64,000 nucleotides of DNA from Flavobacterium channae (GCF_021172165.1 NZ_CP089096.1:1550001-1614000), one strand, 5' to 3'. Counted from the first letter of the stretch, positions 35,956 through 44,727 are shown. Numbers and translations are program-made. The notes: generated by a model from the sequence alone, not told the origin.

Positions 35956-36778
35956 AAACACAAAGTCTGATATTACTCAACATTTTCAAGAAATCTTCAT
36001 GAACTTTCCTTATACAATTGAAACCGCAACTAATAAGATTGGAATTTCTCTTGATTTAATCCAATTATACGAATATTATTATTCGCTTTCTGATTATGAA
36101 GAAAAAATTGATAGAGAAAGAATTGATGAAATTGAATTAAAAAAGCAAGAATTCAAAAATTTAAATGGAAATCATGATATTATTTATCATTACTTCGTTG
36201 AATATGTTCACTATTTGGTTTATAGGTATAAAACAGTTCTTGAAAATACAAAAAACCATTTTTTCTTTGACGGAATTGATGACGAAAAAATAATTCTAAT
36301 GAACTTATTAAAAAGATATAAAAGTGTTTTGAAGGACGAAACAAAGCAAATAAATATTTTTTGGGGAATTAGATTGACTAAAGATATTTCCAATATCGCA
36401 CTCGAGATTTTAATAGACTTTATTGAGCAACGCTTAAAATTATTGACTGTTGAAATCGAAGATATTGGAAACGAATACAAAACAACCTATATAGATAATA
36501 ATATAAAACCTTTAAAATGGTTAGGAACTCAACAAGAATTATTAGAATTAATAATTGAACTTAATAATAAAAATTGGATTCCAAATATTGAAGAAGGAGA
36601 TAGAAAAAAATTTATCAATTCAGTTACGAATTTATTTGATTTAGAAAATACAAAAAGGAGTTCAAAAACTGACCATTCAAACTCACTGTATCAAAAATTT
36701 AAAGGAGAATACATAGATGGAAAAAGAATCTTTCATTTTTGGAACAACATAAATACGAAAGAAAATTTAATGAAATAA
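35942..36778 (+). CDS. Uncharacterised cassette protein
   Basis: About 278 residues, mostly helical, lysine and glutamate rich. The C-terminal segment PLKWLGTQQELLELIIELNN ... FHFWN resembles the end of RteC-type and other Bacteroidota mobile-element proteins, but the N-terminal part does not, so I do not assign RteC. The frame is open from a GTG at 35921; the ATG at 35942 is chosen. It is enclosed by the cassette A terminal repeats. Confidence 0.6.
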   Translation: MIVFKNTKSDITQHFQEIFMNFPYTIETATNKIGISLDLIQLYEYYYSLSDYEEKIDRERIDEIELKKQEFKNLNGNHDIIYHYFVEYVHYLVYRYKTVLENTKNHFFFDGIDDEKIILMNLLKRYKSVLKDETKQINIFWGIRLTKDISNIALEILIDFIEQRLKLLTVEIEDIGNEYKTTYIDNNIKPLKWLGTQQELLELIIELNNKNWIPNIEEGDRKKFINSVTNLFDLENTKRSSKTDHSNSLYQKFKGEYIDGKRIFHFWNNINTKENLMK

Positions 36779-36786
36779 AGAAAAAC

Positions 36787-36999
36787 AACAGTTAACAGCA
36801 GTTACAAGTAATGGCTTGGTTTGACACCATTCCAGCTTATCCTGCTGTAATGCAAATCGCTTGGGAACTTGTAATAACAATAAAAACAGAAATATTACAA
36901 TAAATACTATTACAAAATGCTTTTTAGCTCTATTACACCACGATAGCGAGGAATTATATTCCGTGCACACAAAATAAAAAAAGTCTCAACTTCGTTAAG
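36787..36999. repeat. attC-like site of cassette A and following hairpins
   Basis: AACAGTTAAC, then AGCAGTTACAAGT, a CAGC/GCTG hairpin, and ACTTGTAA pairing back. It is followed by AT-rich sequence with the palindrome GGAATTATATTCC (36950-36962) and a TCTCA/TGAGA hairpin just before the next gene. Confidence 0.45.
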
Positions 37000-37031
37000 C
37001 TAGTGAGATTTTAATCAAAATTTAAAACACC

Positions 37032-37631
37032 ATGTTAACAAACAAAGAAATTAAAGAACAATTGAATATAGAACTCGACAGAGCTATTTCGGAATTTAAA
37101 GAATTAAATAAAACCGGTAACTTAATCTCTGGATTTGAAAACTTTTTAAATTTCAACTTTGATTCTTATAAAGAAAATTTAAAAAAAGAAATTAAAACCA
37201 ATCTAAAAAGTTATTGGACTAATGTTGACAACGGAATAAACCAAGATGAAAAATTAGATGCAATTTTATTTGAACATTATATTCCAGATACAATTGATTT
37301 AGAAGCAAACGCCTATGGCATAATTGATTGGGAAGAAAAAAATGTTGAATATGTTGAAGTTGATATGGGATTTGGATATGATTTTGCTGAAGAATTTGAA
37401 CAAATAGAAGGAATTACTCTTAGTTTTTTTGACCCTTATGTTGCTAGTTTCGAAATTGATGAAACTGGAGAACTATCAAATTGTTATCGACTAAAAGGGA
37501 TGATAGCCATTCACGAAGTTTTCTATGAATTACATAAAGAAAATGCATTTGATTGCTTAAACAAAAAAGAAGACTTTTATATTTTAGTAGGAGAACACGA
37601 TTCTTATTGTTACGCTGTTTTAGCAATATAA
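37032..37631 (+). CDS. Uncharacterised acidic cytoplasmic protein
   Basis: 199 residues, no signal or membrane segment, strongly acidic, with aromatic/acidic runs such as VEYVEVDMGFGYDFAEEFEQ. Not recognised. It lies between cassette A and a lipoprotein gene in an accessory region. Such small acidic proteins are often immunity or antitoxin proteins, but nothing here proves it. Confidence 0.7.
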   Translation: MLTNKEIKEQLNIELDRAISEFKELNKTGNLISGFENFLNFNFDSYKENLKKEIKTNLKSYWTNVDNGINQDEKLDAILFEHYIPDTIDLEANAYGIIDWEEKNVEYVEVDMGFGYDFAEEFEQIEGITLSFFDPYVASFEIDETGELSNCYRLKGMIAIHEVFYELHKENAFDCLNKKEDFYILVGEHDSYCYAVLAI

Positions 37632-37663
37632 TTAAGATATGTTCTAATTTAAAACACCAAAAA

Positions 37664-38152
37664 ATGAAAACCATCAAACTACTCACCTTTTTTGTTACCG
37701 TATTAACTTTGTTAAGTTGTTCGTCTAAAAAAAACAACTACCAACTTACAAAAAATTACAAGCCAGATGATCCAAAATTGTACAAGGAAATTGTGCAAAT
37801 GGATAGTTTATTTTTTGATTCGTATAATAATTGCGAAAAAGAACTCGATAAATACAGTTCGTTTTATTCCGAAAATATCGAGTTTTATCACGATAATGGC
37901 GGTTTTATGAATTCAAAACAAGAAATCGTAAACGGAACTCAAAAGCATGTTTGCGGAAAAGTAACCAGAGAATTGGTAAAAGGTAGTATTGAAGTATATC
38001 CAATAAACAATTATGGCGCTGTAGAATTTGGGCTACACAAGTTTCACAACAAGGAAGAGCCAAATGCAAATCCAAAAATTGGTAGGTTTACAATTATTTG
38101 GAAAAAAGAAAATGGCGAATGGAAAATCACAAAAGTTATAAGCTTGCATTAA
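37664..38152 (+). CDS. DUF4440/NTF2-like lipoprotein
   Basis: About 162 residues from the ATG at 37664. The signal peptide ends in lipobox LLSC (Cys18). The remainder has the NTF2-like fold of the DUF4440 family (MDSLFFDSYNNCEKELDKYSSFYSENIEFYHD ... GRFTIIWKKENGEWKITKVISLH). Enzymatic role unknown. The longer open frame from 37553 overlaps the preceding gene and is rejected as the start. Confidence 0.85.
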   Translation: MKTIKLLTFFVTVLTLLSCSSKKNNYQLTKNYKPDDPKLYKEIVQMDSLFFDSYNNCEKELDKYSSFYSENIEFYHDNGGFMNSKQEIVNGTQKHVCGKVTRELVKGSIEVYPINNYGAVEFGLHKFHNKEEPNANPKIGRFTIIWKKENGEWKITKVISLH

Positions 38153-38298
38153 ATTAAAACGATTTAACAAGACAGGATTTTAGTTTTTGCTTCTTACCTA
38201 TTTTTTTAAATCTTTTTCTTACAATATTTTCGGTATATTTGTAAGTATAGGCAATACAAAGTATTCCATTTAAAAGCAAATAAACATTAAAAGTAATT

Positions 38299-39885
38299 AT
38301 GCAAAAGCTATTAGTTATAACACTATTTTTAATCTTTATTGGATGCTCTCCAAAAATAAGCAAACAATTTGAGAACAATCAATACATTAGAAATTATAGT
38401 ATTCATGTTATAAATGACTCTTTGCAAATATATTTTAAATCTCCAGCCGATATAACATACACAACTAACAAAAAAGAGTTACAGAAAATAATCCGTAATA
38501 CAAATTTCAGATTAAAAGACAGTGTTCTTGTTTACGGAAAAACAGACGATCCACCTTATGAGTATTTTGTAACAGTTTCCAAAAATTCAAAACAAAATTA
38601 TCCAAAAAACTTAATAGTTTTAGATACTTTAATAAATAATCAAACCATACAATTTGTCGGAAATTCTTTAACCAAAAGCTCTAACAAAACTTTAGAAATT
38701 GACTTAAATACTATTTTCAAAAGCCTTGAAGTTGGTAAAGGTTATAAAAAAGATATTAGTAGCATTATGGAAGTTGTGAAAAAATACGAATCTTCAAACA
38801 AATTCTATACTGCATTGAATGAAATAAATGAATTTCCAACGTATAACAAACAAGAAGAATGGTCTAAACTACAAATGGCACTTACATTTTCATCATTTCT
38901 TGGTAAGAATGAAATTTATGAAACCAATCTAAAAAAACTTGAATCAAGAAGTAAACAAAATGACTCAATTTCGGCAATAATAAGAGAAAAAATTGCAACA
39001 AATAATGATGTTATTGATACAATTATTAATGAAGCTAAAAAGCATAAAATTGTAATGATAAACGAAAATCATTTTTATCCTAATCATAGAACATTAGTTT
39101 CTGATTTATTGGAAAATCTAAAAGAAATCGGTTATAATTATTTAGCTCTGGAAGCACTAAATGACAAACATGATAGCATTTTGAATTCAAACAATTCGTA
39201 TCCTACTCTTGAAACAGGTTTTTATACCAGTGAACAGAATTATGCCAATCTTATCAGAAAAGCAAAAAAATTAGGATTTAAATTCGTGGCTTATGAAAAT
39301 GTAGATAACGATAAAAATAGAGAAATTGGTCAAGCTGAAAATTTATATGACAAAACCTTTAAAATCAACCCAAATTGTAAAGTTATTGTTCTAGCAGGAA
39401 TTGATCACATACTGGAAAAACCAACAAATAATGGAAAAGAATGGATGGCTTCTATTTTTAAAACTAAATACAATATTGATCCACTAACAATAAGCCAAAC
39501 ACATTTAGGTTCCTATCGAAATCAAATCGAGTCAAATTATGGAATCATTAATAGTCATTTTTTCAATAATAAAAGATTAACATCTGTAGACTATTTAGTA
39601 CTTAACAATAATTCAAATGGTAAAATAGATTTATTTTCATCATCTTTTTCATATAAAAACAATTCAGAAAGTGATGTTCAAATAGCTTTATTTTATGGAA
39701 CTGAAATCGAAAACAAATATGATTACATAAAAAAGGTTCCATATTTTACAACTATCATAAAATCAGGAAAAAAATACGAACTATCTATTGATTCTAATCA
39801 AGAAATTTATTTATACACATTTGATAAAAACGGAAAACTAATTGATAATCAAGTTATTTCACCAACTAAAAAAAATCATGAATAA
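38299..39885 (+). CDS. Lipoprotein with ChaN/Tiki-like domain
   Basis: 528 residues. The signal peptide has lipobox FIGC (Cys16). The middle region at about 250-400 (IVMINENHFYPNHRTLVSDLLENL ... NYLALEALND ... KVIVLAGIDHILE) resembles the haem-uptake ChaN/Tiki and erythromycin-esterase-like fold, with conserved Glu and His residues. The N-terminal 200 residues are unassigned. The substrate is unknown. A TATATTTG promoter box lies at 38234-38241. Confidence 0.65.
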   Translation: MQKLLVITLFLIFIGCSPKISKQFENNQYIRNYSIHVINDSLQIYFKSPADITYTTNKKELQKIIRNTNFRLKDSVLVYGKTDDPPYEYFVTVSKNSKQNYPKNLIVLDTLINNQTIQFVGNSLTKSSNKTLEIDLNTIFKSLEVGKGYKKDISSIMEVVKKYESSNKFYTALNEINEFPTYNKQEEWSKLQMALTFSSFLGKNEIYETNLKKLESRSKQNDSISAIIREKIATNNDVIDTIINEAKKHKIVMINENHFYPNHRTLVSDLLENLKEIGYNYLALEALNDKHDSILNSNNSYPTLETGFYTSEQNYANLIRKAKKLGFKFVAYENVDNDKNREIGQAENLYDKTFKINPNCKVIVLAGIDHILEKPTNNGKEWMASIFKTKYNIDPLTISQTHLGSYRNQIESNYGIINSHFFNNKRLTSVDYLVLNNNSNGKIDLFSSSFSYKNNSESDVQIALFYGTEIENKYDYIKKVPYFTTIIKSGKKYELSIDSNQEIYLYTFDKNGKLIDNQVISPTKKNHE

Positions 39886-40102
39886 TTATATGTTCAAATC
39901 TAAATACTAAATCTAAATAAACAATTTTCTAAATTTTAAAAATATAAGTCTAAAAACAAACTAGTATTTTGTTCAAAGATAATACGATACAAGTTCCAAT
40001 TTGTATTAATACTTTTCGTCAGAAACAAAAAAACTATTTGTATATTTAACTGTTTCTAAACCTTCTAAGAACAATTGATTACAAACTTCATAAAGGAAAA
40101 CT

Positions 40103-40501
40103 ATGAAAATTTCTGCATCAATAAAAAGTTCTTTTCAACAGCACAACATAAATGTTGAAACTAATGGCAATGCAAAAAGTGTAACCATTAACTCAAAAGA
40201 AAATGGCTTTGGTTCTTCGGTTAACGGAGGCGAATTGTTATTTTTATCATTAGCCACTTGCTTTTGTAACGATTTATACAGAGAAGCTGCTAAACGAAAC
40301 ATGAACATTGACTCAATAGACATTATTGTTTCTGGTGAATTTGGTGGCGAAGGTGAACCCGCTAAAAGCATTACTTACGAAGTAGATGTACAAGCAAAAG
40401 AAAGTTCCAAAGCACAAATTCGTGATTTAGTTGAATCGGTAGATAAAATTGCCGAAATTCACAATACCTTACGACAAGGAATAAATATCAAATTGAAATA
40501 G
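40103..40501 (+). CDS. OsmC family peroxiredoxin-like protein
   Basis: 132 residues of the OsmC/Ohr fold. The first reactive cysteine region is LATCFCNDLYREAAKR (about residues 50-66), followed by the beta sheet VSGEFGGEGEPAKSITYEVDV. The second canonical cysteine of Ohr (VCP motif) is absent, so peroxide reductase activity is uncertain. It ends 6 nt before the DUF2262 gene, suggesting cotranscription. Confidence 0.85.
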   Translation: MKISASIKSSFQQHNINVETNGNAKSVTINSKENGFGSSVNGGELLFLSLATCFCNDLYREAAKRNMNIDSIDIIVSGEFGGEGEPAKSITYEVDVQAKESSKAQIRDLVESVDKIAEIHNTLRQGINIKLK

Positions 40502-40507
40502 TAAAAA

Positions 40508-41497
40508 ATGGGATTTTTAGATTTTTTCAAAAAAAACAATTCAGAGAAAGAAAACTCCAATTCAATCAAGAACATCGATTCAAAATACGAAGAATCATGG
40601 AATTACAATTTTCTCGATTTACTTAAGAATGGTGAAACCGAACTATTAGAAAAACTTCGTAAAACGTATGCGCCATTAATGGCTGTAAATGATGATAAAA
40701 CTGTTTTGTTGTTGTTTCGATTTTTCCAAGTTCAAGAATGGGAGAACGAAAGAAATGTTTTAAACTGCCATCCAGACAATGATAATTTTCAGTGTGGAAT
40801 AACCATTGTAAAATTATTAGAAGATGGCGCTGCTTCAATGAGCAATGTCTATTTACCTAATAAAAACAGCTACAAAGAGTTACGAATTAACAACGACAAA
40901 GTTGAAATAGTTACAAATGATTATTCTGTTGTTACAACAAATGTATCCGAACTTTCTCAAAAGCTTTGGCTAAAATTCAAAGAAAATGAAATTGAAGAAG
41001 GTTATAACAATTTATGTAATGAAGTTATTGAAAAGCAAAAAAACAAAGTAAAAAATAAAACCATTCAACTTCCTTCTTTCAATGAATTAACATATAACGA
41101 CGACTTTGAATGGTATGAAGGCGAAATAACATGGAATAACCGAAATATCGAGATTTCAATTCCTTTTTGTTCGCCAAAGAAACTGGAAAAAATAACTGCT
41201 TATGCCAATGATTTTTTAACCGGAAACTTTATCGAAAACATATTGTTGGAAACCGCTGAAAAAATGACCGAACTAAAAAATGATAATTGGTTAGAAATTG
41301 ATGAAGCAACAGGAAAAGAAGAAAAGGAAATAAGTTCGGAAGAATTTAAAAATCGTATTTATGTAGAAGGTATAACTTTTAACAACGATGGCTCGGCTAC
41401 CATTTACTGCAATGATGATGACATTTTTTGGGGACATAGTATTGAAATAAACGTAGACAAAAAAGGAAACTATTCCGATTCAAATATTGCGGGTTAA
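40508..41497 (+). CDS. Protein with C-terminal DUF2262 domain
   Basis: 329 residues. The N-terminal half (about 30-170) is an unassigned alpha/beta region. The C-terminal half (about 190-329) matches DUF2262: FEWYEGEITWNNRNIEISI, EEFKNRIYVEGITFNNDGSA, and the end motif DDIFWGHSIEINVDKKGN ... IAG. Function unknown; DUF2262 proteins are often found in toxin/immunity contexts. Confidence 0.75.
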   Translation: MGFLDFFKKNNSEKENSNSIKNIDSKYEESWNYNFLDLLKNGETELLEKLRKTYAPLMAVNDDKTVLLLFRFFQVQEWENERNVLNCHPDNDNFQCGITIVKLLEDGAASMSNVYLPNKNSYKELRINNDKVEIVTNDYSVVTTNVSELSQKLWLKFKENEIEEGYNNLCNEVIEKQKNKVKNKTIQLPSFNELTYNDDFEWYEGEITWNNRNIEISIPFCSPKKLEKITAYANDFLTGNFIENILLETAEKMTELKNDNWLEIDEATGKEEKEISSEEFKNRIYVEGITFNNDGSATIYCNDDDIFWGHSIEINVDKKGNYSDSNIAG

Positions 41498-41507
41498 ACA
41501 AAAAAAC

Positions 41508-41624
41508 TTGAAAATTTTGTACGATTTTTTATTATTTTTGAAAGATATAAAATTGACGTTTATCATACCTATACACCCAAAATTGGGTTGCTAAGTATGA
41601 TTTTGTCAGACATATAAACGAGTT
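41508..41624 (+). promoter_or_regulatory. Cassette leader B: promoter, hairpin, ATAAACGAGTT junction
   Basis: Second copy of leader A: TTG (41508-41510), 22-nt spacer, TATTTTTG (41533-41540). The same nested hairpin follows (ATCATAC 41562-41568, CCCAA-AA-TTGGG 41576-41587, GTATGAT 41595-41601), then ATAAACGAG. The distance from the -7 box to the cassette start is 83 nt in both copies. Confidence 0.65.
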
Positions 41625-42517
41625 GTGTGCTATTTTGGAAAAAGGAAGTGAAAACAATTAAAAATGTTTAGACATCAAGGCAAAACAAGAACTTTAAGCC
41701 ATAATTTGCGAATCGCATCCTTATTATCTTTTGTCGCGGGAATTGTGAATGTTGCTGGATTTTTAGCAGTTCAAAAATTAACAACAAACGTAACTGGACA
41801 TTTTGCATTTTTTGTGGACGAAATATTTAAATTGAACTTTTGGGGCGGATTTGTTTACTTTATATATATATTTTTCTTTTTTCTTGGTTCATTCGTTTCA
41901 AGCTATTTAGTAGAACTCATTTCGCAGAAAACCGAACGTAATATTTATGTCTTTCCAACATCAATAGAAATCTCAATATTATTCTCAATCGGAATATTTG
42001 GTGGAAATTTAATAATCGAAAATCAAAATATAATTGCATGCAGTTTATTGTTTGCTATGGGTTTACAGAATTCATTAGTAACCAAAATATCAAACGCAAC
42101 TGTCAGAACAACACATTTAACAGGATTGTTTACCGATTTGGGAATAGAATTATCACAATTGTTTTTCTACAGAGAAACCGAAAAGAAAACTAAATTATAT
42201 TCGTCGATTAAATTGAGATTGACAATAATAAGTTTCTTTTTTATCGGTGGAATAATTGGCGGAATATTTTACACAAAGATTGAACTAAAAGTCTTGCTTA
42301 TTGCAGGAATTACTTTGTTGTTGGGTTTGATTTACGACAACATAAAACTGAAAATAATTATGCTAAACCGAAAATATAAACACTAAAAAAGAAAAACAGC
42401 ACACAACAGCGGTTTGGCACAATAGCTATAAATCAATAAATAACAACGTTCGATTTTCCGCTGGAAAATCTTATCTTAGCAAGAAATAAATCGTTCACGC
42501 AGTCGCTACTCGTGAAG
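41623..42517 (+). mobile_element. Integron-like cassette B
   Basis: The 5' end GTTGTGTGCT (41622-41631) is the perfect reverse complement of AGCACACAAC (42398-42407) after the gene. It is followed by AGCGGTTTGGC and an attC-like region that ends at the start of cassette C. It carries the YoaK-family gene. Confidence 0.6.
41664..42386 (+). CDS. YoaK/DUF1275 family membrane protein
   Basis: 240 residues with about six membrane helices and the DUF1275 start (LRIASLLSFVAGIVNVAGFLAVQKLTTNVTGHFAFF) plus GLQNSLVTKISNATVRTTHLTGLFTDLG. It is a putative inner-membrane transporter of unknown substrate. It is the cargo of cassette B. Confidence 0.88.
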   Translation: MFRHQGKTRTLSHNLRIASLLSFVAGIVNVAGFLAVQKLTTNVTGHFAFFVDEIFKLNFWGGFVYFIYIFFFFLGSFVSSYLVELISQKTERNIYVFPTSIEISILFSIGIFGGNLIIENQNIIACSLLFAMGLQNSLVTKISNATVRTTHLTGLFTDLGIELSQLFFYRETEKKTKLYSSIKLRLTIISFFFIGGIIGGIFYTKIELKVLLIAGITLLLGLIYDNIKLKIIMLNRKYKH

Positions 42518-42526
42518 TTAGCAGTA
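42398..42526. repeat. attC-like junction between cassettes B and C
   Basis: It starts with the 3' arm of cassette B (AGCACACAAC) and ends with the 5' arm of cassette C (GTTAGCAGTA, 42517-42526). It is about 129 nt long. Inside are two perfect hairpins: GATTTTCC-GCT-GGAAAATC (42452-42470) and TTCACG / CGTGAA (42495-42517). Length and folding are in the range of integron attC sites. Confidence 0.55.
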
Positions 42527-43240
42527 AGCTAAAAAAAAAAAACGAAAACTTAGAATTACAATAAATTAAAACCAATTATTTTCTATAAAAATATGAACCA
42601 AAAAACCATTTGTCTAATCGGATTGTTCTTTTTTGTTGTGAGTTATATTATGTTTTCTCAAGGTTCAAAATTAGCATATTTTCAAAAACCAATAGATTTT
42701 GCACATTGGTTCAACTTAATAGGCGCAGTATTTCTTATTTCATTTAATAAAGTATTTCCAAAAAACAATCTTAATACTGTAGCTTCTTTTTTGACAACTC
42801 TGGGTGTTATTGCCCACATAGGCCTTTGTACTATTGATTTTATAATGTGGAGTTTTGGAAATGATGATATTGCTAAAGCACAATTAAGTGAACATATAAG
42901 TAATACTCCATCAATTTTGTTGCCGTTTATTATTATTGGTCCATCATTACTCTTTGTAGGATTAGCAGTGCACGCATCAAATTTTATCAAAACTAATCCT
43001 ATAAGTTCATTAATGGTTATTATTGGTGCTCCAGCTGTCGGCTTTTCGTTTTTTATATTGAAAAATGGAATGTTTATGGTACTAAGCTGTTTACTTTTTG
43101 CTCTGGGACTGGTTTTACTTCTTTATCGTGAGGAAAAACAAAAAATATTAACTCAATAAAAAGCCTACTGCTAACAGCGGTTTGGCTCCATTACGCCTGT
43201 AAAGCACTATATTTATTGATATTTTTAGTTTTCAAACATC
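42518..43240 (+). mobile_element. Integron-like cassette C
   Basis: The 5' end GTTAGCAGTA (42517-42526) is the perfect reverse complement of TACTGCTAAC (43166-43175); pairing extends to 14 bp with one mismatch. The 3' arm is followed by AGCGGTTTGGC, shared with cassette B. The right limit is approximate. It has no promoter box of its own and would be read from leader B. Confidence 0.55.
42593..43159 (+). CDS. Uncharacterised polytopic membrane protein
   Basis: 188 residues with about six hydrophobic segments (5-22, 35-52, 63-84, 105-125, 138-160, 163-180). Not assigned to a family. It is the cargo of cassette C. Confidence 0.65.
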   Translation: MNQKTICLIGLFFFVVSYIMFSQGSKLAYFQKPIDFAHWFNLIGAVFLISFNKVFPKNNLNTVASFLTTLGVIAHIGLCTIDFIMWSFGNDDIAKAQLSEHISNTPSILLPFIIIGPSLLFVGLAVHASNFIKTNPISSLMVIIGAPAVGFSFFILKNGMFMVLSCLLFALGLVLLLYREEKQKILTQ

Positions 43241-43266
43241 CATTAGTACAACATAAGTACAACAAA

Positions 43267-43758
43267 TCAGAACTTTTTTACATGCTTGTAAATACCTCTT
43301 TTTTTAAGTTGTGCTTTGCGATTTATTTTTTGAAATTCTGCTAATCGTCCACAATAATATTCGTCTGTTGCTTTTGCAAATCCATTGATCAAAAGCAAAT
43401 CATTCAAACACTCCCCTCCTGGCAAGATTACATATCCTAATTGTCTATTCCAATAATCGTAAAAGTTATCCTGTTCTGTAATTATCGTTACAGCCGTTTT
43501 AGGCGGTGCTACTTCCAAAACATAATGCAAGGCTTCCAATCCTAATTGGATTAAAAATTGGGCTGCTAAACGTGTTTTCTGTTCGTCCTCTTTCATCTTT
43601 CTATTGTACTTTACTTCTGGTGCATCTAAACCATATAGTCGTATCTCTTTTCGCAAACGAGTGAAAAGATTGCTAATGATTATGCTATCTCCATCTAAGA
43701 CTTCATCTATTTGCCAATGGGTTTCCACTAAATAGGGTGCTTTTGCGTTGTATTGCAT
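43267..43758 (-). CDS. Thermonuclease (SNase-like) family protein
   Basis: 163 residues with the staphylococcal-nuclease fold and catalytic residues in VLDGDSIII and IRLYGLDAPE, then LLINGFAKATDEYY. No signal peptide is seen, so it is either cytoplasmic or exported in another way. It is divergent from the MARQKG-type gene by about 100 nt and probably belongs to the same mobile module. Confidence 0.85.
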   Translation of the reverse strand: MQYNAKAPYLVETHWQIDEVLDGDSIIISNLFTRLRKEIRLYGLDAPEVKYNRKMKEDEQKTRLAAQFLIQLGLEALHYVLEVAPPKTAVTIITEQDNFYDYWNRQLGYVILPGGECLNDLLLINGFAKATDEYYCGRLAEFQKINRKAQLKKRGIYKHVKKF

Positions 43759-43855
43759 TGATTTTCAGTATTTTAAGTTATTGTAAATCAAAGATAATGA
43801 ATGATATTTGAGTATAAAATTTCACTTAAATATTAACTTCTAAAATCTTTACAAA

Positions 43856-44659
43856 ATGGCTAGACAGAAAGGCGTTTTAAAGTATGTGGGAACTCTTGGA
43901 GATGTTCGCCACTTTAAAATTAAAGGACAAGAAGGGTACTTTGCCGGAATGGTAGGTGGACCTTCAGGGGAGCAAGTTTTATCAGCTCCAGAATTTGAAA
44001 GAACTCGTGAGAACATGAACGAGTTTGGTGCTTGTGCTAAAGCAGGAAAATCCGTTAGAACTGGTTTATCACAAATCGTGAAGCAAATGTCTGATACGCA
44101 AGTAGCAGGACGTTTAACAGCTATCATGAAGAAAATCAATTTGGAAGACCAAACCGAAGCCAGAGGGTATCGTAAAATTGAGATTACCACTCAAAGAAAT
44201 TACTTGGTAGGTTTTGAGTTTGACAAAAACACTTCCTTAAATGGTATTTTCAATGCTCCTTACAGTGTTACGCATGACCCAGCAAGAAACACTGCTGATT
44301 TTGTAATTCCTGCGTTTAATCCAGCGAATTTGATTAATGCTCCTGCAGGGGCTACTCACTTTAGATTGATTCACACGCTTTCTGTTGTGAGTGACTTTGC
44401 TTACAATGCTGTAACGAATAGTTATGATCCTATTGACACAGCACAAAATGAAGTGAGTGATGTTCAATTCAGCACTTTCTTGGATTTGTATGCTCCTGCA
44501 ACTGCAACAACCATTACAGCAACTTTGCCAAATGGTATCACCCCATCAACAGATGTTACCGTTCTTCAAGGTATTGGAATTGAGTTCTACCAAAAAGTAG
44601 GTTCAAACTATTACTTATTTGCAACAGGTAACTGCTTGAAAATTGAGGACGCATTTTAA
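43856..44659 (+). CDS. MARQKG-type protein of unknown function
   Basis: 267 residues. The N-terminus MARQKGVLKYVGTLGDVRHFKIKGQEGYFAG is a conserved pattern I recall from many uncharacterised Bacteroidota proteins (MARQKG..K..GT.G...F). A basic helical part at about 50-105 is followed by beta-rich regions up to the C-terminus. No signal peptide or enzyme motif is seen. It forms a short operon-like group with DUF5675 and two small membrane proteins, which suggests a phage- or element-derived structural or export role (inference). Confidence 0.7.
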   Translation: MARQKGVLKYVGTLGDVRHFKIKGQEGYFAGMVGGPSGEQVLSAPEFERTRENMNEFGACAKAGKSVRTGLSQIVKQMSDTQVAGRLTAIMKKINLEDQTEARGYRKIEITTQRNYLVGFEFDKNTSLNGIFNAPYSVTHDPARNTADFVIPAFNPANLINAPAGATHFRLIHTLSVVSDFAYNAVTNSYDPIDTAQNEVSDVQFSTFLDLYAPATATTITATLPNGITPSTDVTVLQGIGIEFYQKVGSNYYLFATGNCLKIEDAF

Positions 44660-44673
44660 GAATCCTACTTACA

Positions 44674-44704
44674 AATCCCTCAGGAACTCTGAGGGATTTT
44701 TTGT
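44674..44704 (+). terminator. Terminator after the MARQKG-type gene
   Basis: Perfect 10-bp stem AATCCCTCAG / CTGAGGGATT with a 5-nt loop and a T run. Confidence 0.85.
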
Positions 44705-44727
44705 TTTAACTTACTAATTCAATTCCC

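Larger units (their letters stand above)
35766..36875 (+). mobile_element. Integron-like cassette A
   Basis: The 5' end GTTAACTGTT (35765-35774) is the perfect reverse complement of AACAGTTAAC (36787-36796) after the gene. The 3' arm is followed by AGCAGTTACAAGT, whose TTACAAGT pairs with ACTTGTAA at 36867-36874. It encloses one gene. The right limit is uncertain because no following cassette is seen. Confidence 0.55.

Noticed and set aside
35942..36778. Naming the cassette A protein RteC
   Set aside because: Only a short C-terminal stretch is similar; the N-terminal two thirds do not fit RteC.
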